Of a DNA stretch of 19,202 bases, positions 6,718 through 14,425 are shown in pieces. Each line of letters begins with the position of its first letter. Positions within the stretch are counted from its first letter, which is position 1. This stretch comes from Maribacter sp. GTDB lineage: Bacteria; Bacteroidota; Bacteroidia; Flavobacteriales; Flavobacteriaceae. The position numbers and the translations under genes were made by a program. The stretch lies in contig JAHHKH010000014.1 of the NCBI GenBank assembly GCA_018679695.1, positions 1 to 19,202 of the forward strand, written 5' to 3'. The notes under the pieces are model-generated. The model made no database searches, was not told the origin of the DNA, and was given only the letters and a program-made list of their open reading frames with translations.

Positions 6718-8232
6718 TCAATTATTCAATAGCAGTAATTCTTCGAGATATTCCCTTTTGTTCGATAATCTAGGAATTTTATGTTGACCTCCTAATTTAT
6801 CCTTTGATTTTAGCCAATCATAAAATAAATTCTCACGCGCCACATTCACCTTTGGCATCTTTAAAGTAATGTTGTTATAGCGTTTGGCCTCGTAATCAGA
6901 GTTAAGTGATTTTAGCGCATTATCTAAAAACTCGGTGAAATAATTCAAATCTTTAGGAGGTTTCCTGAATTCAATGATCCATTCATGGGCCCCTTTTTCC
7001 TTGCCAGACATGAATATAGGTGCTACGGTGTAGTCCTTTATCTCTGCCTCGGTCTTTTTACAAATTCGCTTAAGTGCTTCCTCAGCATTTTCAATAATCA
7101 ATTCCTCACCAAATACGTTTATATGGTGTTTGGTTCTACCTGTAATGCGAATGCGATAGGGGTTTATGGATGTGAATCGCACGGTGTCCCCTATTTTATA
7201 ACGCCATAAACCGGCGTTGGTAGTAATGATTATGGCATAGTTCTTATTTACCTCCACATCCCACAGCGGGAGTGTTTTTTGATTATCGGTGCCATAGGTG
7301 TCCATTGGTATGAATTCATAGAAAATACCATAGTCCAACATTAATAATAAATCATCGGCATTATTCCTGTCTTGGATGGCAAAGAACCCTTCAGAGGCAT
7401 TATAAATTTCATAGTATTTGAAACTCTTCCTTGGAAATAGATTCTGATATTGTTCTTTATAGGGGACAAAACTAACCCCGCCATGAAAATAGACCTCAAG
7501 ATTTTCCCAAACTTGAAAAAGATGGTCCTTTCCTGTTTCCTGCAACACATTATTCAATAGTACCAGCATCCAGGAAGGCACTCCAGCTAAACTGGTAACA
7601 TTCTCTTGGGTACTTTCGCCAACAATGGCCTTTAGTTTACTTTCCCACTCACTCATCAATGATACCTTATTGCTTGGTGTGCTGCTGAATTCGGCCCAAA
7701 GCGGCATGTTATCAATTAGAATGGCCGATAGGTCGCCAAAAAATGAACCGTTGTCTTGATAAAGTTCTTTGCTCCCCCCAAGTCGAAGGCTTTTACCGGT
7801 AAAAAGTTGTGAATTTTCATTATTGTTCAAATAAAGACACAACAAATCCTTTCCAGACTTATAATGGCAATCTTCCAATGCTTCAGTGCTCACAGGGATA
7901 AACTTACTTTTGGCATTTGTTGTACCACTGCTTTTCGCAAACCATTTGATTGATGTAGGCCAAAAAATATTCTGTTCTCCTTTTCGAGTTCGCTCAATCA
8001 AGGGTTCAATCTCCTCATAGGAGACAATGGGGACCCGTTGCCTAAAAGTTTCGTAACTCGCAATTGTCCCAAAATCATATTTTTTCCCAATCTCGGTATC
8101 CTCGGCTATCTCCAGCAATTGAAACAATACCTCCTCTTGCACTTCGCCAGGATATTTTAAAAAAAGTTCTATCTGGTGGTAGCGCTTTTTAAGTAACCAT
8201 GATGCTATGGAATTAAATAATGGTATTGGCAT
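6718..8232 (-). CDS. GH3-family acyl-adenylate-forming enzyme
   Basis: The 504-residue protein belongs to the GH3 branch of the ANL adenylating superfamily. In plants these enzymes activate acids such as jasmonate or auxin with ATP and join them to amino acids; the substrates of bacterial members are mostly unknown. Motif 1 is SSGTTNAKSK (101-110, ATP phosphate loop), motif 2 YNASEGFFA (277-285), motif 3 WRYKIGDTVRF (343-353), and a hinge-like TGRTKHHINVFGEE (364-377) precedes the smaller C-terminal domain. All the nucleotide-binding motifs are present, so it should be active. No signal peptide. It is transcribed away from the DUF2797 gene, from which 79 bases separate it, and is followed by the barrel protein. 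The usual database label, auxin-responsive promoter family protein, refers to plant gene regulation and says nothing about its role here. Confidence 0.9.
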   Translation of the reverse strand: MPIPLFNSIASWLLKKRYHQIELFLKYPGEVQEEVLFQLLEIAEDTEIGKKYDFGTIASYETFRQRVPIVSYEEIEPLIERTRKGEQNIFWPTSIKWFAKSSGTTNAKSKFIPVSTEALEDCHYKSGKDLLCLYLNNNENSQLFTGKSLRLGGSKELYQDNGSFFGDLSAILIDNMPLWAEFSSTPSNKVSLMSEWESKLKAIVGESTQENVTSLAGVPSWMLVLLNNVLQETGKDHLFQVWENLEVYFHGGVSFVPYKEQYQNLFPRKSFKYYEIYNASEGFFAIQDRNNADDLLLMLDYGIFYEFIPMDTYGTDNQKTLPLWDVEVNKNYAIIITTNAGLWRYKIGDTVRFTSINPYRIRITGRTKHHINVFGEELIIENAEEALKRICKKTEAEIKDYTVAPIFMSGKEKGAHEWIIEFRKPPKDLNYFTEFLDNALKSLNSDYEAKRYNNITLKMPKVNVARENLFYDWLKSKDKLGGQHKIPRLSNKREYLEELLLLNN

Positions 8233-8253
8233 TTTTAGGTATCTTTGGCAAGC

Positions 8254-8285
8254 TAAAAATAGCTTATATAGTTATCATTTTCAAA
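8254..8285 (-). promoter_or_regulatory. Candidate promoter for the GH3 gene
   Basis: On the minus strand TTTG (8285-8282), a 20-nt spacer, and TATTTTTA (8261-8254) closely match the Bacteroidota consensus, with the final G replaced by A. Transcription would start near 8248, about 15 nt before the ATG. An inverted repeat, AAGCTA-4-TAGCTT (8250-8265), lies across the -7 element. Confidence 0.5.
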
Positions 8286-8311
8286 TAGATTATCCAATAA
8301 GAATTTCTTAA

Positions 8312-9106
8312 ATGCAATACGAGGGAGTACTACGAAAAATGCAAACCGAAATAGGTCAGCCTATTCAATATTATATGCTTTTTGACACTAATTTCTTAAA
8401 TGTGAACCAGGTTTTGGACAAGGAATTACGACTTGATTTCATAAAATTCCAATGTTTAAATTGTGGGGAGGACCGACCCATTTTTAGACAAGGGTTTTGC
8501 AAAACCTGTTTTTTCGAAACGCCTTCAGCAGGGGATTGGATTATGCGCCCAGAATTGAGTACGGCCCATTTAGGAAAGGAAGATCGCGATTTGGAGTATG
8601 AAAAGAAAGTGCAATTGCAACCCCATATCGTATATTTGGCAAATTCGAGTAACATAAAAGTCGGGGTAACCCGCAAAAGTCAAGTACCTACAAGGTGGAT
8701 AGATCAGGGTGCGCATGAAGCCATTGAAATTGTCGAAGTCCCTAACAGATATTTGGCTGGTATTACCGAAGTCGCCTTAAAAGATCATCTGGGGGATAAG
8801 ACCAATTGGCGAAAAATGCTTACCAACAATGTTGATGACGAAGATCTAGTGAAATGGCGAAATAAACTAAAACAATACATTCCAGAGGAAGCAAAGGAAT
8901 ATTTTATAGAAAACAACAACGAAACCCACTTGGAGTTTCCCGTACTGAAATACCCCGAAAAGGTAAAAAGTCTTAACCTGGGTAAAACCCCGAGTTATAG
9001 TGGTATTTTAAAAGGCATAAAAGGACAGTATCTCATATTTGAGGACAATACCGTGTTCAATGTTCGTGGTAGCGAGGGGTACTATATTTCGCTTGGAATT
9101 AATTAA
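8312..9106 (+). CDS. DUF2797 protein with zinc-finger and GIY-YIG-like core
   Basis: A 264-residue cytosolic protein of the DUF2797 family (PF10977), function unknown. Near the N terminus, CLNCGEDRPIFRQGFCKTCF carries four cysteines (48, 51, 63, 66) in a C-x2-C-x11-C-x2-C pattern, probably a structural zinc site. The central region reads HIVYLANSSNIKVGVTRK, then Arg128 and ITEVALKDHL with Glu153. This resembles the Y..K(I/V)G...R...E pattern of GIY-YIG domains of the MUG113/T5orf172 type, with Tyr108, Gly118, Arg128 and Glu153 in the expected order; that is my inference. The C-terminal third has a strand-rich segment (about 220-264, SYSGILKGIKGQYLIFED). The ATG at 8312 is used because the motifs follow at normal spacing. 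Its stop overlaps the end of the convergent AsmA-like gene by 8 bases. Confidence 0.85.
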   Translation: MQYEGVLRKMQTEIGQPIQYYMLFDTNFLNVNQVLDKELRLDFIKFQCLNCGEDRPIFRQGFCKTCFFETPSAGDWIMRPELSTAHLGKEDRDLEYEKKVQLQPHIVYLANSSNIKVGVTRKSQVPTRWIDQGAHEAIEIVEVPNRYLAGITEVALKDHLGDKTNWRKMLTNNVDDEDLVKWRNKLKQYIPEEAKEYFIENNNETHLEFPVLKYPEKVKSLNLGKTPSYSGILKGIKGQYLIFEDNTVFNVRGSEGYYISLGIN

Positions 9107-11831
9107 TGGTATCGTTCTTGATTTTAGCTGTATCTTTCTTCTTTTTTCCGCCCAACAATCCGCCCAGGATACTCTTTGCAGCGTCCTTGACCGGGTCCTT
9201 TTTTGGGATGGACAACGTATCTTTTTCTTGACTAACCGAATCCTTTGATTTTTTGGTAGTGCCTAAAATTCCACCTAAAACATCCTTCACGGCATCGTTG
9301 GTTTGCTCTTGTTGCGATACCGATGTCGAATCGGTATCAGTGGTATCTCCCTTTAATATATCCCCTAACAATTCACCCGCTCTGTCCTTTCCTTTATTGA
9401 TCAATTTCTGTTTTTGAATATCGATCAATTTTGTGGTCAAATTCTTTACCCCTGAAGTTAAATCGGTAGTCACCATCGGACTGGTATAATTTCCACCAAT
9501 GCTAGCAATCACGGGAATGGTAAGATTATTAAGTTCTTTTTCATCAATTTTGGCAATCAGAGTATTTACTTCGGCCCCCAAGTATTTGGCTGGGACATCC
9601 AAGGTCGCCTTATAATTCAATTCCCTATTGAAGGTATGGCTACCATCAACATTGATTGAAATATCTTCATACTTAACTGTAAAGGGCTTTACTTTTACCG
9701 TACCATCCTCAAAAGACAAAGCGGTTTTTAATCCTTTTAAATCGAGCTTGTCCAAATTCACGAAATTGAGATTGTTTCCCAAAGCAGAAAGCACTTTTGA
9801 TTGATCCGTATTAATTTGTGTAGACAATAATTCTGCCAGTACCTTGCCTGTTATGGTTTTAAGATTAGGAGTGAAATCAGAATTAAGACTACCTGACAAT
9901 TCGATATCGGAATTCAACTTTCCTTGTAGCGCACTGGCGACAGGTGCCAAAAACTTGAATAATTCGAGCGATTTGAAGCTTTCTCCTATACCCAATTGAT
10001 CCATACCAAGTTTCATGGTAAAAGTCGGAACCTCGTTTTTAGTGGAAACCTCTCCATTGAACCCTACGCTTCCATTGAATAGTGAAGACGTCATATTCGA
10101 CAAAACAGCTTTTTCATCAACAATCCTTAAATTTCCCTTTACATCCTTCAAACTAAGATTATCATAGATAACCGTCCCGGCGTTTGCATTAATGGTGCAA
10201 TCCAAAAATGCGGGTATTTTCAACTGTTCTTCAGTATTAGGAATACCATTGGGATCAACCTCATCCTCGTTCATAAAATCGTTCACGGCAAAGGTGTTCG
10301 ATTTTAGATTGAAATTACCTTTTACTTTTTCGTCATTGAACATAAAACCCAGAAGATTATCTATTGTACCGCTGGCATTAAAATCAGTTTGGCCGGTAGA
10401 CCCCTGCAATTCATTTAAAGTTACGGTAGAAGGGTTGAATGTCATTGTGGTATTTTGAATTTTTACGGGATTCCGGAATTCAGGGGAATCGTATTCAAAA
10501 TCAATAAGCTGTAATTTACCCGATGTCTTGGTGTTTTCGTATTGCTTTCCCTCGATTGAAGCCATATCAAAAGCCGTACTTACATCGGCATTCAAAATCC
10601 CGGAAAGTTTTAAATCTTCCGGAATGGGATATGCCTCGGATATATTGGCCAAGTTCAAAATACCATCAATCCTTGCATTGACCTTGGAATTACCCATAAG
10701 ATCGGTAATTTTGGAGGAAAGATTGAATTTATCCTGATCGATCATAAAGGAAGCCTTCTTAATATCGATATAAGTGTCTTCAGAAATACCGGTTAAGTTA
10801 TTAATTGATAGGTCCAAATGAATATTCCGTACCGTTTTGGGCAGATTGGGATATTTGAATGAAGCGTTATCGGATTTTACATCAATCTTGAATTTTGGAA
10901 TATGCTCATCATCAACCAATCCCTTAAACTCACCTTCGACTATACATTCCCCTGTAGTTTTAACGTTTTCAATGTTTTTTGAATAAGCTTCTGGTATCAA
11001 AGCCAGGAAATTCTTAAAATCGGAAGATGGGGTTTTGAAATTGATATCAACTTCTTGACTTTCTTCATTTACCTTCACAAAGCCATCAAATACCAAAGGC
11101 AATTGGTTTACAATCGCATCATTTTGTAAAAAAGTGTATCTATTCTGATCCAAGTCAATACCAACCAATGCATTCAATTTCACCCTATTTTGATTAAGGT
11201 ATTGGGTGCTATCCATCACCAAAGACACCAATGCCTCTGTATTTGTTTCCAGTTCTGATTTCGATATTGACAGGTCACCTTTACCTTTGTGTTCAATTTC
11301 CGATACGACTAAGCCCATAGCATTCTCAAGGTCATTATAAACCACTTTTGAATTGCTGATTTCATAGGCTTGTAAATCAAATGAAAAGCCTTTGGAGGGT
11401 TCCCCTTTTCCCGACAAACCATCTGTCGGATGTGCTATATCATAGGAAGCATTCCCTTCCTTATCTATTGTAAGATTCAAAAATGCGCCATCAACTGCCA
11501 ATGACTTTATGGCAATCGGATCTTCGGACCCCTTAAACAATTCGCCAATACCCATTTTGATGTCAATTTGTTTTGAAGCAAAAAGCGTATCCCCTTCAAA
11601 TGGGGGCTTATTTATCAAGGAAACCCCTCTTAAACGAACCTCGGCATTGGGAAAGCTTTTAACCAGACTTAAATTGGCCTTGGAAAAGTCCAAGGTGGCA
11701 TTCACATTATTATTCACATTATTCTTGATGATATCGCCTATTTTAGCCTCCAACAGAAATGGTGCAGCAATAAGGATTGCTACAAAAACCAACAATACAA
11801 TACCTACAATTTTCAGGATTTTCTTCTTCAT
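9099..11831 (-). CDS. AsmA-like envelope protein
   Basis: A 910-residue protein anchored by one N-terminal membrane helix (KIVGIVLLVFVAILIAAPFL, about residues 7-26), with the large remainder in the periplasm. The opening after the helix, with VRLRGVSLINKPPFEGDTLF, IDIKMGIGELF and a later AFLNLTIDKEGNASYDI, is the AsmA-family pattern; the rest is a long run of short amphipathic strands. AsmA-like proteins belong to the bridge-like lipid-transfer superfamily and are tied to phospholipid traffic and outer-membrane assembly. The last 100 residues (811-910) differ: three copies of a [VIL]LG[DG][IL]L core separated by Lys/Asp/Thr/Ser-rich linkers. The gene follows yhhQ by 51 nt and probably ends the sppA-yhhQ-asmA operon. 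Domain assignment is firm, exact role is not. Confidence 0.85.
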   Translation of the reverse strand: MKKKILKIVGIVLLVFVAILIAAPFLLEAKIGDIIKNNVNNNVNATLDFSKANLSLVKSFPNAEVRLRGVSLINKPPFEGDTLFASKQIDIKMGIGELFKGSEDPIAIKSLAVDGAFLNLTIDKEGNASYDIAHPTDGLSGKGEPSKGFSFDLQAYEISNSKVVYNDLENAMGLVVSEIEHKGKGDLSISKSELETNTEALVSLVMDSTQYLNQNRVKLNALVGIDLDQNRYTFLQNDAIVNQLPLVFDGFVKVNEESQEVDINFKTPSSDFKNFLALIPEAYSKNIENVKTTGECIVEGEFKGLVDDEHIPKFKIDVKSDNASFKYPNLPKTVRNIHLDLSINNLTGISEDTYIDIKKASFMIDQDKFNLSSKITDLMGNSKVNARIDGILNLANISEAYPIPEDLKLSGILNADVSTAFDMASIEGKQYENTKTSGKLQLIDFEYDSPEFRNPVKIQNTTMTFNPSTVTLNELQGSTGQTDFNASGTIDNLLGFMFNDEKVKGNFNLKSNTFAVNDFMNEDEVDPNGIPNTEEQLKIPAFLDCTINANAGTVIYDNLSLKDVKGNLRIVDEKAVLSNMTSSLFNGSVGFNGEVSTKNEVPTFTMKLGMDQLGIGESFKSLELFKFLAPVASALQGKLNSDIELSGSLNSDFTPNLKTITGKVLAELLSTQINTDQSKVLSALGNNLNFVNLDKLDLKGLKTALSFEDGTVKVKPFTVKYEDISINVDGSHTFNRELNYKATLDVPAKYLGAEVNTLIAKIDEKELNNLTIPVIASIGGNYTSPMVTTDLTSGVKNLTTKLIDIQKQKLINKGKDRAGELLGDILKGDTTDTDSTSVSQQEQTNDAVKDVLGGILGTTKKSKDSVSQEKDTLSIPKKDPVKDAAKSILGGLLGGKKKKDTAKIKNDTIN

Positions 11832-11882
11832 GGTAAAACATGTGTTTATCTAGGACTATAACTCTTGGAAAGAAGGAATATT

Positions 11883-12593
11883 TTATGCTTCCAGGTTTAT
11901 TTCTTCCCCCGTTTTTAGACCAAAGCGTTTTCTAATCAGATATACGAAGAAATAAAGAAAAGGGGTGTCGAGGAACGCAATCATTACTTTAAAAAGGAAA
12001 CCGCTTATAACCAATCCATAAAACATACTCCAGGGTAAAACCTTAAAAAGACAAAGTAGGCTTACCACGGTAAACGTATCGATAAATTGGGACAAAAAAG
12101 TCGAGAAGTTGTTTCGCAACCACAGGTGCCTACCCTTGGTCAATCGCTTCCAAAAATGGTATATGGCAATATCCACATATTGTGCGAACAAATAGGCCAG
12201 CATTGAGGCCAAAACCGCGACAGGTGATAATGCGAAAACTTTACTAAAGACTTGATTATCAACTGGTGAGTTTTCTATCGCCGGTACAAAATCGGCCAAG
12301 AATACGATTCCCATAGAGAAAAATGAAGCGAATATGCCGGCAGTTACAATCTGATTGGCTTTCTTTTTACCAAAAATCTCGGATATTAAATCGGTTATCA
12401 GAAAAGTAATCGGATAGGGCAAAATACCTACTGAGACTTCGAATAGGGGTGCACCAAAAACCTCCAACTCCCCGAATGGCTTCCAATAAAAGAACTTTTG
12501 AAAGATCAGATTAGACACTACCAGCGAGGTAATGAACATTGCCCCCAGATACAGATAAATTTTGTAAGCTAGTTTTTTATCCTTCTGGTTCAT
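11883..12593 (-). CDS. yhhQ: Queuosine precursor transporter (YhhQ/VUT family)
   Basis: A 236-residue inner-membrane protein with about six hydrophobic helices. Family marks are PYPITFLITDLISEIFGKKKA (about 56-76) and AYLFAQYVDIAIYHFWKR followed by LRNNFSTFLSQFIDTF, the conserved polar positions of the DUF165/VUT family. E. coli YhhQ takes up preQ0/preQ1, the 7-deazaguanine precursors of the queuosine that modifies tRNA wobble positions; substrate here is inferred from family. Three bases separate its ATG from the sppA stop, so translational coupling is likely. No queuosine synthesis gene lies in the window, so whether the cell imports or makes the base cannot be judged here. Confidence 0.9.
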   Translation of the reverse strand: MNQKDKKLAYKIYLYLGAMFITSLVVSNLIFQKFFYWKPFGELEVFGAPLFEVSVGILPYPITFLITDLISEIFGKKKANQIVTAGIFASFFSMGIVFLADFVPAIENSPVDNQVFSKVFALSPVAVLASMLAYLFAQYVDIAIYHFWKRLTKGRHLWLRNNFSTFLSQFIDTFTVVSLLCLFKVLPWSMFYGLVISGFLFKVMIAFLDTPFLYFFVYLIRKRFGLKTGEEINLEA

Positions 12594-12596
12594 ATC

Positions 12597-14354
12597 TTAT
12601 TTGATATCCAGCACAAAGGGCATTCTAGCCTGTATCCCTTTTTGTTCCATCGTTGATTTCAATTGCCTTAGGATATCATAGGTTTCCAAACCTATCTCCT
12701 CTTTTATTAAGCTTTGTCCTAATCCCGATTTTACCGAGCTCATATCTTCCATGAATTTTTCGAATCCCGTTTTGTATTTCGGATATTTTTTAACACCGTA
12801 AGATTCAATTTCGGCCAATTCAGCTGCCGCGACAATAGCATCATCCAAAGTACCCAGCTCATCCACCAATCCCAGATTTTTGGCTTCTACACCGCTCCAT
12901 ACCCGTCCTTGGGCCATACTATCAGCCTGAGCCACAGTGATATTTCTGCCTTGTGCAACACGTTCCAGGAAAGTATCATAGGTCTGCTCGATGCCCTCCT
13001 GGACCACTTTCCTGAAATTGTCGGTCATTGGTTCGAAAAATGAATAATCTACCGAATTCTTGTTGGTCCCTACCTGTTCTGCATTGATACCAATATCGGC
13101 TGCGAGTTCATTGATATTAGGGATGGTTCCAAAAACCCCAATGGACCCGGTAACCGTGGTAGGCTCGGCAAAAATCTTATTAGCCCCAACTGCAATGTAA
13201 TATCCTCCAGAAGCCGCTACATTTCCCATTGAAACAACTACAGGTTTCTTTTCTTTGGCAAGCTCCACTTCACGCCAGATAATATCTGAAGTCAACGCAC
13301 TACCACCAGGCGAATCTACTCGCAATACAATCGCTTTTACCTTGCTATCATCACGGGCTTTATTAAGTGCCTTAGTAATAATTCCTTGACCAATGATCTC
13401 GGGGCCACCTTCTCCATATAATATTTCTCCTTGGGCAAATATTACGGCAATTTTATCATCTCCTTTTTTTAAGGATTTTTTGTTTGAACGCTTTGTATAA
13501 TCCCTCAATGATACATAATTGATCTCATCTTCAGAATCTAAGGAAATGGCAATACGAAGTTTATCCTCATATTGATCATAGAATAGAATATCATCGACCA
13601 AGCCTGAAGCTTTTGCATATTTTGGGGATCTCCCCCCCAAGGTATCGGCAATAATATTAATGTTGTCCTTACTTATATCCCTTCCTTCAGAAATTTCCGC
13701 GACCATAGTATCCCAAAGCGAACTTATCAATTCCTTGATTTGTGTCCTATTGGCATCACTCATTTCATTCGCTAAAAAAGGTTCAACGGCACTTTTATAT
13801 TTCCCATGACGAATCACTTCCATTTTCACCCCCGTTTTCTCCTGAAGATCCTTATAAAATAAAACTTCGGTCGATAGGCCTTTAAAATCCATCCCTCCAA
13901 CAGGGTTTAAAAAGATTGAATCTGACACGCTTGCCAAATAATAATCTTTCTGCATATAAAAGTCACCGTACGAGTAAATGAACTTTCCACTTTCCTTGAA
14001 ATCTTTTAATGTCTTTCGAATAGCCTGGGTTTGGGCAAGGCCGGCCCTAATGAAATTATTGCTGATGCTTATGCCTTTTATGTCAGTATCATTCTTTGCC
14101 ACTTGGATAGCATGCAGAATTTCATCCAATCCCTGCGCCTGTCCAAAAAAGCTTGCAAATGGATCCTCTTTGTTGCCCACATAATCATTTATAGGCTGTG
14201 GCATTTGTAATTCCAAAATAGAATTATCCTTTATTGCTATCCCATCTTCGGAGCTTCCCAACAAACTAAGAAAAAGAATGAACATGATAAACATAATCCC
14301 AAATGCGATTAAACAACCTATAATAGCCGCTAAAAGATTTCTCAAAAAATTCAT
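12597..14354 (-). CDS. sppA: Signal peptide peptidase SppA, 67 kDa type
   Basis: SppA is a membrane-anchored serine protease that cleaves leftover signal peptides. From the ATG at 14354 the protein has 585 residues, the long form with two tandem ClpP-like domains. An N-terminal membrane helix (about residues 4-33) anchors it. The catalytic Lys187 sits in RHGKYKSAVEPFL in the first domain and Ser382 in NVAASGGYYIAVGA in the second, corresponding to Lys209 and Ser409 of E. coli SppA. RVDSPGGSALTSD is the oxyanion segment. An in-frame TTG at 14381 would add nine residues but overlaps the promoter -7 element, so I reject it. It heads the likely operon with yhhQ and asmA-like. Confidence 0.94.
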   Translation of the reverse strand: MNFLRNLLAAIIGCLIAFGIMFIMFILFLSLLGSSEDGIAIKDNSILELQMPQPINDYVGNKEDPFASFFGQAQGLDEILHAIQVAKNDTDIKGISISNNFIRAGLAQTQAIRKTLKDFKESGKFIYSYGDFYMQKDYYLASVSDSIFLNPVGGMDFKGLSTEVLFYKDLQEKTGVKMEVIRHGKYKSAVEPFLANEMSDANRTQIKELISSLWDTMVAEISEGRDISKDNINIIADTLGGRSPKYAKASGLVDDILFYDQYEDKLRIAISLDSEDEINYVSLRDYTKRSNKKSLKKGDDKIAVIFAQGEILYGEGGPEIIGQGIITKALNKARDDSKVKAIVLRVDSPGGSALTSDIIWREVELAKEKKPVVVSMGNVAASGGYYIAVGANKIFAEPTTVTGSIGVFGTIPNINELAADIGINAEQVGTNKNSVDYSFFEPMTDNFRKVVQEGIEQTYDTFLERVAQGRNITVAQADSMAQGRVWSGVEAKNLGLVDELGTLDDAIVAAAELAEIESYGVKKYPKYKTGFEKFMEDMSSVKSGLGQSLIKEEIGLETYDILRQLKSTMEQKGIQARMPFVLDIK

Positions 14355-14378
14355 TACAATCCTATTTTTATTACCGAC

Positions 14379-14386
14379 CAAAGATA
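14379..14386 (-). promoter_or_regulatory. -7 element of the sppA operon promoter
   Basis: On the minus strand TATCTTTG (14386-14379) is a perfect TAnnTTTG. It lies 24 nt before the sppA ATG at 14354, giving a leader of roughly 19 nt. No TTG appears about 20 nt upstream, so the -33 half is missing or degenerate. In the same 71-base divergent gap, TA-C-TTTG (14409-14415) on the plus strand could serve folK with non-standard spacing. Confidence 0.45.
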
Positions 14387-14425
14387 ACCAAAGTGAAATT
14401 GTTTTGTTTACTTTGTTTCAATATT

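Noticed and set aside
6647..6721. Upstream TTG start for the barrel protein, overlapping the GH3 stop
   Set aside because: It would put 25 basic residues before a clear signal peptide; ATG at 6646 is better.
10192..10737. Plus-strand open frames within the AsmA-like gene
   Set aside because: Antisense shadows of a well-supported gene, with no start region, motif or family resemblance.
14355..14381. TTG start of sppA at 14381
   Set aside because: It overlaps the TATCTTTG promoter element and adds residues atypical before the membrane anchor.
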